This document shows, one piece after another, positions 27,973 to 36,909 of a DNA stretch of 64,000 nt; position 1 is the first letter of the stretch, and each line of letters opens with the position of its first letter. Source of the DNA: Gemmatimonas groenlandica (GTDB lineage: Bacteria > Gemmatimonadota > Gemmatimonadetes > Gemmatimonadales > Gemmatimonadaceae). Made by a program: the position numbers and the translations under genes. The DNA lies in NCBI RefSeq assembly GCF_013004105.1, contig NZ_CP053085.1, positions 3,534,001-3,598,000 on the forward strand, read 5' to 3'. Under the pieces are notes generated by a model that saw only the letters and a list, made by a program, of their open reading frames with translations, was not told the origin of the DNA and did not search any database.

Positions 27973-29070
27973 ATGATCGCTGGGGACAACGACGTGACTC
28001 GCGGGGCCACCATTTCGGTGGACCTCGCCACACAGGTGACGGTCTCCGCGACATACGTGCGCGGGGTCGTGACGTACGCGGTCACACGCGGTGTGGATCG
28101 CGGCGCGCTACTGGGCGCAGCGGGCGTGCACGAAGCCGATCTTGCCGTCGATGATGCCCGCTTACCGATGGACGCGCTGATCGCCGTATTGCGAACCGGC
28201 GCGGCGCAGTCACACGATCCCGCCTTCGCGCTCCACTGCGGCGACTACGTGCCCTGCGAGCAGGTCTCGCTCGCCTCACCACTCGGGCAGTCGGCCACCA
28301 CCGTGCTCGGCGCGCTACAACAGGTAAATCGCTACGCGCGACTGGGCATTGATTTCCCCACCCTCGGCGCCGGCGACCGCTTTCGCATCGATGTCAGCGC
28401 AGCCGGCGCATGGTTCATCGATCTGCGACCACACGACACGTGGCCCGAGATCACCGAGCTGGTGTTCGCGCGCATTGCCCGCGGCACCGCTCGCGCCGCT
28501 GGTCGCAGCGTGTTGCGTGCCGTGCATGTGACGCACGCTGCCCCGGCGCACGGCGACGCCTATCGCAACGTGTTCCGGGTTCCGATGGTCTTTGGCAGTA
28601 CGCGCAACGCGCTCCTGCTCGACGCGACATTCCTCAATACGCCCCTCACACCAGCGCCAGCGCACGTGGCGCGGATCCTCGCCGCCGAAGCCGACGCACG
28701 ATTACAGGCCATCGACGCGCAGCGCACGGTGCGCGGGCGGGTCGAGCTCGTGTTGCGGCCGCGGTTGGCGAGCGCCGATTTGGGCGTCGAACGCGTAGCG
28801 AGTGCGCTCGCGATGAGCCGACGCACGTTGCACCGCAAACTCAAAACCGAAGGCGTCACCTTCGAGACCACGCTCGACGAACTGCGTCGGTCGGTGGCCC
28901 TGGAGCGACTACAGAGCGGCGGCGTGACCGTGAGTGAAGCCGCCGCGCTGGTTGGCTTCTCCGATCCCGCCGCCTTCTCTCGAGCCTTCAAACGATGGAC
29001 GGGCGAGCGTCCTAGCGCTGCGGTGCGGCCGACAGCACCACCTTCTCCTGCTTATCGAAGCCGATCGTAA
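27973..29070 (+). CDS. AraC-family transcriptional regulator (OruR/ArgR-like N-domain)
   Basis: About 365 residues from the ATG at 27973, which has GGAG seven bases upstream; a GTG at 27931 is in frame. The N-terminal domain matches the arabinose-binding-like AraC domain with ALHCGDYVPCEQVSLASPLG and AGAWFIDLRP. The C-terminus has the AraC helix-turn-helix pair (VASALAMSRRTLHRKLKTEG; AALVGFSDPAAFSRAFKRWTG). The 3' end overlaps the convergent FecR-like gene by 59 bp. Confidence 0.85.
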   Translation: MIAGDNDVTRGATISVDLATQVTVSATYVRGVVTYAVTRGVDRGALLGAAGVHEADLAVDDARLPMDALIAVLRTGAAQSHDPAFALHCGDYVPCEQVSLASPLGQSATTVLGALQQVNRYARLGIDFPTLGAGDRFRIDVSAAGAWFIDLRPHDTWPEITELVFARIARGTARAAGRSVLRAVHVTHAAPAHGDAYRNVFRVPMVFGSTRNALLLDATFLNTPLTPAPAHVARILAAEADARLQAIDAQRTVRGRVELVLRPRLASADLGVERVASALAMSRRTLHRKLKTEGVTFETTLDELRRSVALERLQSGGVTVSEAAALVGFSDPAAFSRAFKRWTGERPSAAVRPTAPPSPAYRSRS

Positions 29071-30256
29071 GTCCCGCCGCTTTCGCGAACGCGGCCGTCG
29101 CGCTTCCCGACGACTCCATCCCCAAGCGCAACGTGACCGGGCGTGCGCCGAGTGCACTGTCGGCCAGCGTGGCGCTCAGGGAGAACCAGCGTGAGAGCTC
29201 GTTGAGCACCACGCGCGCCGGGGTGTCGGTGAACACGAGCGAGTCGCGCACCCAGGCCAGCGCGACATCGCTCGCGACGGCGTCGAGTACCGTCACCGCG
29301 CCATCGGGTGTGACGCGCACCGCCTGACCCGCCGCGACGTCCGTCGGGTCACCGCCGTCCTTCACGCGCACCGACACGCTGCCTTCTTCAACACCCACCA
29401 CCACCGCCTGCTCCTCGGGGAAGGCACGCACCGTAAAGCGTGTGCCCGTCGCGGTCACGATCGCGTTACCGGCCAGAATCGTGAAGGGCAGCGGCTGTCC
29501 AGGGGCTACGGTGAACGACACGGTGCCGTCCACTTCGGCCGTGCGCATCGTGGTGCCGAAGGCGCGTGGCATGCGAAGCCGCGAGTCCGACCCGATGCGC
29601 GCCTTCGTGCCGTCGGCCAGATCCACGTTGCCACGCTGTCCACGCGCCGCCGACAGCGTACGCGCATCCTCGGCCGCGATCGCCTTCTTCACGGCGATCT
29701 CTTCGCCGGCGCCCGAGAGCAGCGTGCTACCGCCAACGATGGCGACGGCGATTACGACCACGGCAATCGCCGGCCCCTTCCACGAACGGGTCCGCCCGAC
29801 ATGCTGCACGTGCTCGGCCGCGTGATGCTTGCTCGCCTCGCGCGACGCACGAACCGCCGCGTCGTGATCGACCGGCGCCTCGTGCAACACCGCAACCAGC
29901 TTCGCCACCGCGTCGTTGGTGCTGAGTGGCGCCACGTGCGGTACGCGGGCACCACCGCGCTGATGCAGTGCAGCGTGCTTTTGCCGCTGTATCGCCGCGG
30001 CGGCGCGTATGGCATCGTGCAGCGCGCCGTCGAAGGCCCCTGGCACCGTGTACTCGGTGCGGTGCGGCCACGCGTCGAGCATCCCCTGCTGCGCAATCTT
30101 GCCGCTGTAGTGCTCAAGCTCGCTACCCAGCGCATCCTTCGCTTCGGCGACCAGGTCGGGGTATCGCTCGCGATACACCCGCGTCAGCTCGAGTTCGTCG
30201 GCGGCAGACATCGGCGAGGTACTCGGCGGCGCCGCAACGTTCGATAGGTCGGACAT
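29012..30256 (-). CDS. FecR-like membrane protein
   Basis: 414 residues from the ATG at 30256, with GGAGG nine bases upstream. The cytoplasmic N-terminal about 170 residues contain MDAWPHRTEYTV-like sequence and no recognised anti-sigma helix bundle; one membrane helix (AIAVVVIAVAIVGG) follows. The periplasmic FecR domain shows GQRGNVDLADGTKARIGSDS, TILAGNAIVTATGTRFTVR and a C-terminal secretin/TonB short-N-like segment. FecR proteins usually pair with an ECF sigma factor and a TonB receptor, but neither is adjacent, so this one is an orphan. Confidence 0.8.
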   Translation of the reverse strand: MSDLSNVAAPPSTSPMSAADELELTRVYRERYPDLVAEAKDALGSELEHYSGKIAQQGMLDAWPHRTEYTVPGAFDGALHDAIRAAAAIQRQKHAALHQRGGARVPHVAPLSTNDAVAKLVAVLHEAPVDHDAAVRASREASKHHAAEHVQHVGRTRSWKGPAIAVVVIAVAIVGGSTLLSGAGEEIAVKKAIAAEDARTLSAARGQRGNVDLADGTKARIGSDSRLRMPRAFGTTMRTAEVDGTVSFTVAPGQPLPFTILAGNAIVTATGTRFTVRAFPEEQAVVVGVEEGSVSVRVKDGGDPTDVAAGQAVRVTPDGAVTVLDAVASDVALAWVRDSLVFTDTPARVVLNELSRWFSLSATLADSALGARPVTLRLGMESSGSATAAFAKAAGLTIGFDKQEKVVLSAAPQR

Positions 30257-30386
30257 GAACTCATCCTCCAAGGCGTGGTGGACGTTCTCGAGCTCAGTGG
30301 GGAGAGCGACGACGCATTGGCCGCCTCACCCGATGCAGCCAAGATGCCACCGACTGGATAGCCGCGAAGTAAGGCTTTGCCCGACG

Positions 30387-30410
30387 CGCGGGTGGTGATC
30401 GCCACCCGCG
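30387..30410 (-). terminator. Candidate terminator after sugar transferase gene
   Basis: A 9-bp perfect stem (CGCGGGTGG at 30387-30395, CCACCCGCG at 30402-30410) with loop TGATCG, 26 bp past the sugar-transferase stop. No U-tract follows, so termination efficiency is uncertain. Confidence 0.5.
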
Positions 30411-30435
30411 GGTCCTCAAGCGCAGCTCGCTACGC

Positions 30436-31131
30436 TCAGTTCGCCCCGAACCGCTTGAGAATGACCGGTACCGTTCGCGCGAGAATGTGCATGTCGGTGC
30501 GCAATCTGCGCTGTTGGAGGTACGTGAGGTCGTAGCTCAGCTTGCGACGCACGTCGTCCACGTTGCTGTCATAGGCTTGCGACACTTGCGCCAGGCCCGT
30601 GATGCCGGGGCGGGCGCGATGACGCAGGGTATAGCCGTGCACTTCGTCCTTGAGCAGTCGCACGATGCTCGGCCGCTCGGGACGTGGACCGACGAGGTTC
30701 ATGTCCCCGCGGAGCACGTTCCACAGCTGCGGCAGCTCGTCGATGCGCGACGAGCGCAGGATCTTGCCCACGGGTGTGATGCGCGGATCGTTCGCGGTCG
30801 CCCAGACGGCACCGGTGCCCTGCTCCGCGTTCGCCACCATCGAGCGCAGCTTGTAGATCGTGAACGGACGGCCACCGATGTCGTCGCTGCGACGGCACTC
30901 CGGATAGTCACCGCAGCTACGCCGGTCCATGCCCACGCGCACCTGCCGATAGATCACCGGCCCCTGCGACGTGAGACGCACCGCCAGCATGGCCACGAGC
31001 AGCACCGGCAGTGAGAGCACCATCAGGCCTCCTGCCGCGACCACGTTCACCGCTCGCAGGAGAGCCGGGTTGACCCCGACTTCGCGCGCGGCCACGTCCT
31101 TCTCGAACCATGTCTTTCGGATGCGCGACAT
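30436..31131 (-). CDS. Bacterial sugar transferase (initiating, short form)
   Basis: 231 residues, fixed by an AGGAGGA ribosome site before the ATG at 31131. One N-terminal helix ([16 protein letters not shown]) and the catalytic domain of undecaprenyl-phosphate sugar-1-phosphate transferases: [35 protein letters not shown] and [14 protein letters not shown]. It would start a polysaccharide repeat unit on the lipid carrier. Odd: an insertion with two cysteines ([11 protein letters not shown]) sits just before the KLRSM motif, and the N-terminal multi-helix domain of long forms is absent. No other capsule gene is nearby. Confidence 0.88.
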   Translation of the reverse strand: MSRIRKTWFEKDVAAREVGVNPALLRAVNVVAAGGLMVLSLPVLLVAMLAVRLTSQGPVIYRQVRVGMDRRSCGDYPECRRSDDIGGRPFTIYKLRSMVANAEQGTGAVWATANDPRITPVGKILRSSRIDELPQLWNVLRGDMNLVGPRPERPSIVRLLKDEVHGYTLRHRARPGITGLAQVSQAYDSNVDDVRRKLSYDLTYLQQRRLRTDMHILARTVPVILKRFGAN

Positions 31132-31360
31132 TGCATTCCTCCTGGCGCTTGTGGATTCCGGCATCAGCCACGAAGCGACGATGTCAGGCGAGCCCGCTAC
31201 GTCGAAGTACACGCGAGCGTACGCATGCAGTCTCCCCCGCCGTCGCGCGCCGATCAATGCTTGGTGTGTCCCGAACGCGCAACAAAACTGGTGTGACCAG
31301 GGTAGCCATCGGCTAAGCAGTGAAGCTATCCATGCGCACTCACCCTTCCTGGAGCCCTTC

Positions 31361-32080
31361 ATGTTTCCCGTCCGTCACGTGGCCGCCCTCGCCGCGCTCC
31401 TGCTCGCCGCGCACACGCGCGCCGACGCGCAGCTGCCATCCGTGCAACAGGTGTACGACAACTACGCGACGGCCGTTGGAGGACGCGACGCGTGGGCAAA
31501 GGTGACGCATCGTGCGGAGCAGGGCACGGCCAACATCACGTTCGCCAACATTACGGGGAGCTACAATCGCTACAACAGCGCCCCGAACAAGGTGCGCATG
31601 ATCATCGACCTCGGCGTGGGGCGTGTCGAGCAGGGGAGCGACGGCACTACGATGTGGCGCGCGCAGCCCGATGGCTCGGTCAGTCGAGTCGGCGGCGCAG
31701 AAGCGATCGACGGGGCGGAAGCCAATGCGGTCCGCGCCGCCTTCCTCGATCCGTCGCGATTCACGAACGTGGCCGTCGTCGCGCAGGAGGTCTTCGACGG
31801 AGTGTCGTGCTACAAGGTGGCCATCACGACGAAGGGCGGCCACGAACGCTACGACTTCTTTGAGGTCGCGACCGGGCTGCGTCGAGGACAGCGCGTGAAG
31901 TGGCCCGACGGGCTGCTCACGAACATCTACCGCGACTACAAAGCATTCGACGGCAAGCTGATGGCGACCGTGCAGATCCAGGGCACCGCGCAAGGCGACG
32001 TCGTGCTCACGATCAACAGCGTCACGTTCACGCCGAACGACCCGAAGCTGTTCGAACTCCCCGCGGGCATCGCCAAGTAG
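31361..32080 (+). CDS. Secreted LolA-like/outer-membrane lipoprotein-sorting-like protein
   Basis: 239 residues. GGAG six bases before the ATG at 31361; signal peptide ends TRADAQ. The mature protein (VQQVYDNYATAVGGRDAWAKVTH..., then alternating beta-strands with KVAITTKGG and LPAGIAK) resembles periplasmic LolA/DUF4292-type beta-sheet proteins that bind lipid or act as chaperones. Stand-alone promoter region of 229 bp upstream, divergent from the sugar transferase. Confidence 0.7.
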   Translation: MFPVRHVAALAALLLAAHTRADAQLPSVQQVYDNYATAVGGRDAWAKVTHRAEQGTANITFANITGSYNRYNSAPNKVRMIIDLGVGRVEQGSDGTTMWRAQPDGSVSRVGGAEAIDGAEANAVRAAFLDPSRFTNVAVVAQEVFDGVSCYKVAITTKGGHERYDFFEVATGLRRGQRVKWPDGLLTNIYRDYKAFDGKLMATVQIQGTAQGDVVLTINSVTFTPNDPKLFELPAGIAK

Positions 32081-32139
32081 CGGAGCGCCGCCGAGATACG
32101 CGTGTTATTGCGTCGTGGCGAATCCGACCCAACGGCGCG

Positions 32140-32466
32140 TTACGGTTTTGATTGATCCCACTGCGCCGTGCCCATCGCAGTCCGTGCCTCTTCGCAGGCA
32201 TTCTGCGAGCGGAAACCGTACACGTAGTGCATATGCCCTGGCGATCCGGGAATGAAGAACTGATTGTCCTTCCTGCCGGCGACTCTCGAACTGGCATCGG
32301 CATCGGCATCGTAGAGGGAGGCCGCCAGTGCTTTCGAGCACGGCTTGTCCTTCCAGTCGGCCGAGCGCGCGGCACCCGCGTCTTGGCCAAAGGCCCACGT
32401 GTATTGCCATGGGCGATAGATCATCACTCCCGTGGCCAGTAGCATACCGAGCAGCAGTGCACGCAT
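32140..32466 (-). CDS. Small membrane-anchored hypothetical protein
   Basis: 108 residues with an N-terminal hydrophobic segment (LLLGMLLATGVMIYRP) and a soluble remainder with two cysteines (KPCSKAL and QNACEEAR) that could form a disulfide. GAGGTG lies seven bases before the ATG at 32466. No family recognised. It ends 60 bp from the convergent gene ending at 32080. Confidence 0.6.
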   Translation of the reverse strand: MRALLLGMLLATGVMIYRPWQYTWAFGQDAGAARSADWKDKPCSKALAASLYDADADASSRVAGRKDNQFFIPGSPGHMHYVYGFRSQNACEEARTAMGTAQWDQSKP

Positions 32467-32519
32467 AATTTCACCTCGACGTCAGTCCGTTTCCTTCCGC
32501 TTCCTACAATCGACATGTC

Positions 32520-33014
32520 ATGCGCGCATCTCGCAATCTCTTCGCGCTCCTGCTGCTGGCCGGCACCGCGCTGAGCGCGTCCGGCTGCGAGCGAGAGAGA
32601 GAAGACGCGCCCGTAGGTACGTCGGGCGACGTACCTCGTGCGCACCCGATCGTGGGCACGTGGCTCGTGCAGGACCCCAACGCGCCGTTCCCGTACCACC
32701 TGTACGTGTTCAACGCCGACGGCACGATGCAGCAAGCCAATCCGGACGCCGGCGACCCGCGCACGAGCGACAGCGACGGCAAAGGTATCTGGGCTGTCCG
32801 CGGCGACCGCTTCGAAGCCAAGTGGGTGGAAGTCACCGCCGACCGCACCACGCATCGGTATGCGGGTCGCCTGGAGCTCACGATGCAGATCACCGTCAAG
32901 GGCGATTCGCTGACGGCGTTCGAGACCGTGAAAGTGTTCGATGCGGCGGGGGCACCGGCACCGGCGCCGGAGACACCGAAGCCGCTGTTGGGTGCGCGGA
33001 TCACGCTACCGTAA
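32520..33014 (+). CDS. Lipoprotein, lipocalin-like fold possible
   Basis: 164 residues with a lipoprotein signal (ALSASGC). The mature part starts with an acidic linker and then HPIVGTWLVQDPNAPFPYHLYVFNADGTM, a pattern common in small lipocalin-like or DUF-type calycin proteins. Ends with a Pro/Ala-rich segment. Followed after 15 bp by the metzincin gene, so likely co-transcribed. Confidence 0.65.
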   Translation: MRASRNLFALLLLAGTALSASGCEREREDAPVGTSGDVPRAHPIVGTWLVQDPNAPFPYHLYVFNADGTMQQANPDAGDPRTSDSDGKGIWAVRGDRFEAKWVEVTADRTTHRYAGRLELTMQITVKGDSLTAFETVKVFDAAGAPAPAPETPKPLLGARITLP

Positions 33015-33029
33015 ACGAGAGTGAATACA

Positions 33030-35084
33030 ATGTCGATACGCCCCGCTCGTCGTCGTGCCCTTCTGTTGTGGCTCGCACTCATTGCCAGCGTGTCCTGCAG
33101 CGGAGGCGGCAAGGACGGTACCGTCACCGAGCCCACGGCCGTGCTCACGACACTCACCGTTGCGTTGAGCTCCGCAACGCTGCAGGTGAACCAGTCCAGT
33201 CAGGCCACGGCGTCCGGGCTCGATCAAAACAACCGCGCGATCGGTGTCGGTGCGGTGACCTGGTCGTCGTCATCACCGTCGGTCGCTACCATTTCGCCGA
33301 GCGGCACGATCAGCGCGCTCGCGCCCGGGCAGACGACGATCACTGGCGCGAGTCAGGGGAAGCAAGGCACTGCCACGCTGACCGTGCCGCTCGCGCCCGC
33401 GATCGCCGACTTCGCGATCGTTGATGCGCAGTTCACCCAAGGCGTGCAAGTCGCCGACGGCAGCCTGCCGATGGTGCTCGCCGGGAACGCTGCCGTCGTC
33501 AACGTGCTCGTGCGCGCGTCGACCGCAGTGACCAGGCCGATGCAGATCGTACTCCGGCTGCTCGATGCGAGCGGCGCGCTCGTACGCAGTGATACCGCGC
33601 TCAGCGTCGGGGCGCTCGGCACGGCGCCGTCGTTCGAGGCGCCGAGCGTACAGTTTCTCGTGCCGGCCGCTGTGCTGCGCAGTGGACTCCGATGGCAGGT
33701 GCTCCGTGATCCCAAGGGAGCCGCGCCCGACGATTCGGTGGCGAACGACGCCTTCCCGCGCGCCGGAGCCGCGACCCTGGCGACGGTCACCGTACCGCCG
33801 CTCAACATCCGATTTGTGCCCATTGTGCTCTCGGCCCACGGCAACGCCACTGGCGCCGTCAACACGGCCGTGCTGCCGCAGTACCTGCGTTCGCTGTTGA
33901 GCATCCATCCGCTGGGCGTGGTGAATGCACGCGTGGGCACGCCACTGACCACGGCCGCGAGTTTCGGGATCACGCCGTCAGGTGGTGCAGCGCCTTTCTG
34001 GCAGCAGGTGCTCGCCGAGCTCGATCTGGCGCGCGTCGTCGATCCCGTCGAGTCCACGGCCAACTGGTACGGCGTGGTCGTACCGCCGGCGGGATTCAAC
34101 AACACGACGCTCGGTGGGTTCTCGTACATCCCGCCGACCACCGCGAACACCGGCCCCGGCACGCGCACGTCGGTGGGTGTGCAGATCAACTGGTTCACCC
34201 GCCCCACGCAGGCGCGCGACCTCGTCGCCCACGAGATCGGGCACACCTTTGGTCGGGCACACGCGCCGTGCGGCGGCGCGGGCTCGCCGCTCGATCTGAC
34301 CTATCCGTTAGCGACCGGTACGCTCGAGCAATCGGGGCATGACGTGTTCGCGTGGGCGAATGGTCTGGCCACGAGTGCGCCAACGGTCGACAAGAGCGCG
34401 GGCGACGCCATGGGATACTGCTTTCCGGTGTGGTCGAGCGCATACACCTATCGCGCCGTGCTCGCGTTTCGCGGCCTGATCGCGGCGTCGGCACTCACCG
34501 TGGACCTGCCGCGCGTGCGCGCAGTGCCCAGCGCCGCGAGACGACGTACGCTCGTGGTTCGGGGCAGTATCACCAATGGCCACCAGCTCCGACTCGAACC
34601 GGCGTTCGCACTCGACGCGAGGCCGTCGCTGCCCGATCGCGCCGGCTCGTATCGCGTCGAGGGGCTCGATGCCGATGGCCGCGTACTCTTCGCGCACACC
34701 TTCGAGCCGTTTGTGCTCGCCCACATGCCCGACGTACGTCCCTTCACCGTCGTGCTGCCCAGCGATGCCGCGCTCGAAGCGCAGCTCGTGTCCATCGTCG
34801 TACGCGGACCTGCCGGGACACAGCGCATTGATCGATCGCCGGCGGCGGGCATGGTACCGGTGGCGCGTGCCACGCAGGCCGTGCGCGAAGGGAACGGCAT
34901 GGTGAACGTGGCGTGCGCCGATGCATCCGCGCGCGGCATTCTCGTGCTCGATTCGTCGACCGGTACGGTGCTCGGCTCAGCGCCGGCGGCATCGCTGCGC
35001 ATCGCGGCCGCATCGGCGGCGGCCGTGGCGGTGGTGTGCAGCGACGGGGTGGGTTCGCAGCGTACGCGGGTGGACGTGCGATAG
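33030..35084 (+). CDS. Lipoprotein metzincin metalloprotease with Big-2 domain
   Basis: 684 residues. Lipoprotein signal (ASVSCSGGG). Residues about 35-115 form a Big-2 Ig-like domain (AVTWSSSSPSVATISPSGTI). The catalytic region shows the zinc motif HEIGHTFGRAH (HExxHxxGxxH) and a downstream Met-turn GDAMGYC, which together mark a metzincin, probably M66-like. Outer-membrane-anchored endopeptidase. Start ATG 33030, with GTG 33021 possible. Confidence 0.8.
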   Translation: MSIRPARRRALLLWLALIASVSCSGGGKDGTVTEPTAVLTTLTVALSSATLQVNQSSQATASGLDQNNRAIGVGAVTWSSSSPSVATISPSGTISALAPGQTTITGASQGKQGTATLTVPLAPAIADFAIVDAQFTQGVQVADGSLPMVLAGNAAVVNVLVRASTAVTRPMQIVLRLLDASGALVRSDTALSVGALGTAPSFEAPSVQFLVPAAVLRSGLRWQVLRDPKGAAPDDSVANDAFPRAGAATLATVTVPPLNIRFVPIVLSAHGNATGAVNTAVLPQYLRSLLSIHPLGVVNARVGTPLTTAASFGITPSGGAAPFWQQVLAELDLARVVDPVESTANWYGVVVPPAGFNNTTLGGFSYIPPTTANTGPGTRTSVGVQINWFTRPTQARDLVAHEIGHTFGRAHAPCGGAGSPLDLTYPLATGTLEQSGHDVFAWANGLATSAPTVDKSAGDAMGYCFPVWSSAYTYRAVLAFRGLIAASALTVDLPRVRAVPSAARRRTLVVRGSITNGHQLRLEPAFALDARPSLPDRAGSYRVEGLDADGRVLFAHTFEPFVLAHMPDVRPFTVVLPSDAALEAQLVSIVVRGPAGTQRIDRSPAAGMVPVARATQAVREGNGMVNVACADASARGILVLDSSTGTVLGSAPAASLRIAAASAAAVAVVCSDGVGSQRTRVDVR

Positions 35085-35120
35085 GCGACGGGGGGCGGCG
35101 GCGATTTCGACGCCGTCAGC

Positions 35121-35495
35121 TCAATCGTCTACCGCTGGCAGCGCACGCTCGGACTCGGCGGCGAGATGGTCGCCGAACACCGCGCCGGCACCGATGAAGA
35201 GCACGGCAATCATCGGCCCGATCATCGTGGGCATTGTTGCGACCGCGAATAACGCGAACAGCAGATAGCCGATGACGGCGCCTTTGGTGACGTGGCGGCG
35301 ACGATCGGAGAGTGCCACGCGCGTGCGGGCCAGCAGATTGACGGTCACGAGCACCGCGAGCAGTCCCGCCGCAATGCCGCCACCAATGAACCCGATGTCA
35401 CCGAAGGCCGCGCCCGGGAGCGCACCGATCGCGGTGCCGATGATGCCGGCGATAGTGACGGCGGTGAAGAGCGCGAGGCGACGGAGTTCGGTCAC
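35121..35495 (-). CDS. Small multi-helix membrane protein
   Basis: 124 residues from a GTG at 35495 that overlaps the ATPase stop (GTGA). Four predicted helices with many Gly residues (AIGALPGAAFGDIGFIGGGIAAG). No family recognised. Translational coupling to the DUF4143 ATPase implies co-expression, although this combination is not one I know. Confidence 0.55.
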   Translation of the reverse strand: MTELRRLALFTAVTIAGIIGTAIGALPGAAFGDIGFIGGGIAAGLLAVLVTVNLLARTRVALSDRRRHVTKGAVIGYLLFALFAVATMPTMIGPMIAVLFIGAGAVFGDHLAAESERALPAVDD

Positions 35496-36703
35496 GGCAG
35501 CGCGCCAATCCAATGCGTCACAGGCTTCAACAAAAATTCCTCGAGGGCGATCCCATCGCCTCCCACCATGAGTATGCGTGTCGGCTGAAAGGCTTGGGCA
35601 AAGGACGACGTCCCCGCGTGCGCCAGCGGGGCGCGTCCGCTCTTTACCTCGATGGCAGTGAGCGTGCGACCAGCCTGCACGATGAAGTCGACTTCGTGAT
35701 TGCGTTCGCGCCAGTAGTGCACCGTGCATTCGCCGCGCATGGCGGCATTGGTGAGATGAGCACCGACGGCCGACTCCACTAGTCGCCCCCAGAACTCGCG
35801 GTCGGCGCGCGCCTCAGTAAGCGTGAGGCCGCTGGTCACGGTCATGAGTGCGGTGTTCAGCACTTGTAACTTGGGGCTCGACCCGCGGCTTCTGGCCACA
35901 TCGCCGGCGTACTTGGGCAGTCCGAGCACCATGCCGGCACCGGCCAGCAGGTCGAGATAGTGGGCGAGCGTGGTGGTGTTGCCGGCGTCCTGGAGTTGGC
36001 CCAGCATCTTGGTGTAGCTCAAAATCTGCCCCGAGTAGCGGCAGGCGAGCTCGAAGAGACGGCGGAGGAGGGCCGGCTTGTCGACGCGCGTGAGCAGCAG
36101 CACGTCGCGCGAGATCGACGTTTCTATGAGGCTATCAGCCACGTAGCGCGCCCAGCGGGTGGGCTCTCCAATCAAGGGCGCCGCGCCCGGATAGCCACCG
36201 TAGAACAAGTACTCGTCGAGCGAATAGCCGAACGCGTCGTGCATTTCGGCGAACGACCAGTGGGCCAGAGGGATCGTTTCGAATCGGCCGGCGAGGCTGT
36301 CGGCCAGTCCTTGAGCGATGAGCAGCGGGGCCGAGCCGAGGAGCACCACGTGGAGTGGGCGCTTGGCGCGGGTGTCCTCGTCCCAGAGGCGCTTCACCGT
36401 GTCGGACCATCCGGGGATCTTCTGGATCTCATCGAGGACTAGCACGGCGCCGTTTGTACGGTTGGTGGAAAGCCGCGCGGCATCCCACTGCTGGGCGATC
36501 CAGTCGGTGCCCTTGAGGGTGGGCTCATCGGCGCTGGCGCTCCGCACCGGCACCGTGAGAGCGTCGGTGACCTGCTGGACCATGGTGGTCTTGCCCACTT
36601 GCCGAGGGCCGGCGACGACCTGAATGAACCGGCGCGGCTCGGCAAGGCGGTCGGCGAGGGTAGTTGCCGCTTGTCTTTGAAAGGGTGTAGTTTTGCTCAC
36701 CAT
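35492..36703 (-). CDS. AAA ATPase with DUF4143 domain
   Basis: 403 residues. Walker A GPRQVGKTT (residues 32-40), Walker B VLVLDEIQ, and sensor HVVLLGSAPLL lie in the N-terminal AAA domain. The C-terminal DUF4143 domain ends with a PD-(D/E)XK-like core (HEVDFIVQAG...IEVKSG). Members are widespread, are often exchanged laterally, and their role is unproven; toxin-antitoxin-like or DNA-related functions have been suggested. The ATG is next to an array of TTGAGTA half-sites, so transcription is probably autoregulated and near-leaderless. Confidence 0.85.
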   Translation of the reverse strand: MVSKTTPFQRQAATTLADRLAEPRRFIQVVAGPRQVGKTTMVQQVTDALTVPVRSASADEPTLKGTDWIAQQWDAARLSTNRTNGAVLVLDEIQKIPGWSDTVKRLWDEDTRAKRPLHVVLLGSAPLLIAQGLADSLAGRFETIPLAHWSFAEMHDAFGYSLDEYLFYGGYPGAAPLIGEPTRWARYVADSLIETSISRDVLLLTRVDKPALLRRLFELACRYSGQILSYTKMLGQLQDAGNTTTLAHYLDLLAGAGMVLGLPKYAGDVARSRGSSPKLQVLNTALMTVTSGLTLTEARADREFWGRLVESAVGAHLTNAAMRGECTVHYWRERNHEVDFIVQAGRTLTAIEVKSGRAPLAHAGTSSFAQAFQPTRILMVGGDGIALEEFLLKPVTHWIGALP

Positions 36704-36704
36704 A

Positions 36705-36734
36705 TTGAGTAATTCTACTCAATTAACTGAGTAA
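36705..36734 (-). promoter_or_regulatory. Operator-like TTGAGTA half-site array
   Basis: TTGAGTA (36705-36711) and TACTCAA (36716-36722) form a perfect 7-bp inverted repeat with spacer ATTC. A third half-site, TGAGTAA, is at 36728-36734. The array begins two bases from the ATPase start codon (36703), so a bound protein would block transcription start. Base composition is far more AT-rich than the flanks. Confidence 0.7.
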
Positions 36735-36777
36735 ATCTAGCGCGCCGAAGCCGTTGCTGGGTGGGTCGGAGCATTTC

Positions 36778-36810
36778 CTTGCTACTAATTTTGGAGAAAC
36801 TAGTAGCAAG
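36778..36810. repeat. 10-bp inverted repeat in divergent promoter region
   Basis: CTTGCTACTA (36778-36787) and TAGTAGCAAG (36801-36810) are perfect inverted copies separated by 13 bp. Inside, TTT/AAA pairs extend the stem after one mismatch. It lies between the ATPase and the M28 peptidase, 100 bp before the latter. Confidence 0.65.
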
Positions 36811-36909
36811 CTAGGACAAGGCTCTTGGGCCAACTCGGGATAGTGGTGCTAACATATTGCGAATCAACAACGTAGGTACATCAGGCCGCCACGCCCCCTC
36901 CGGACCCGC

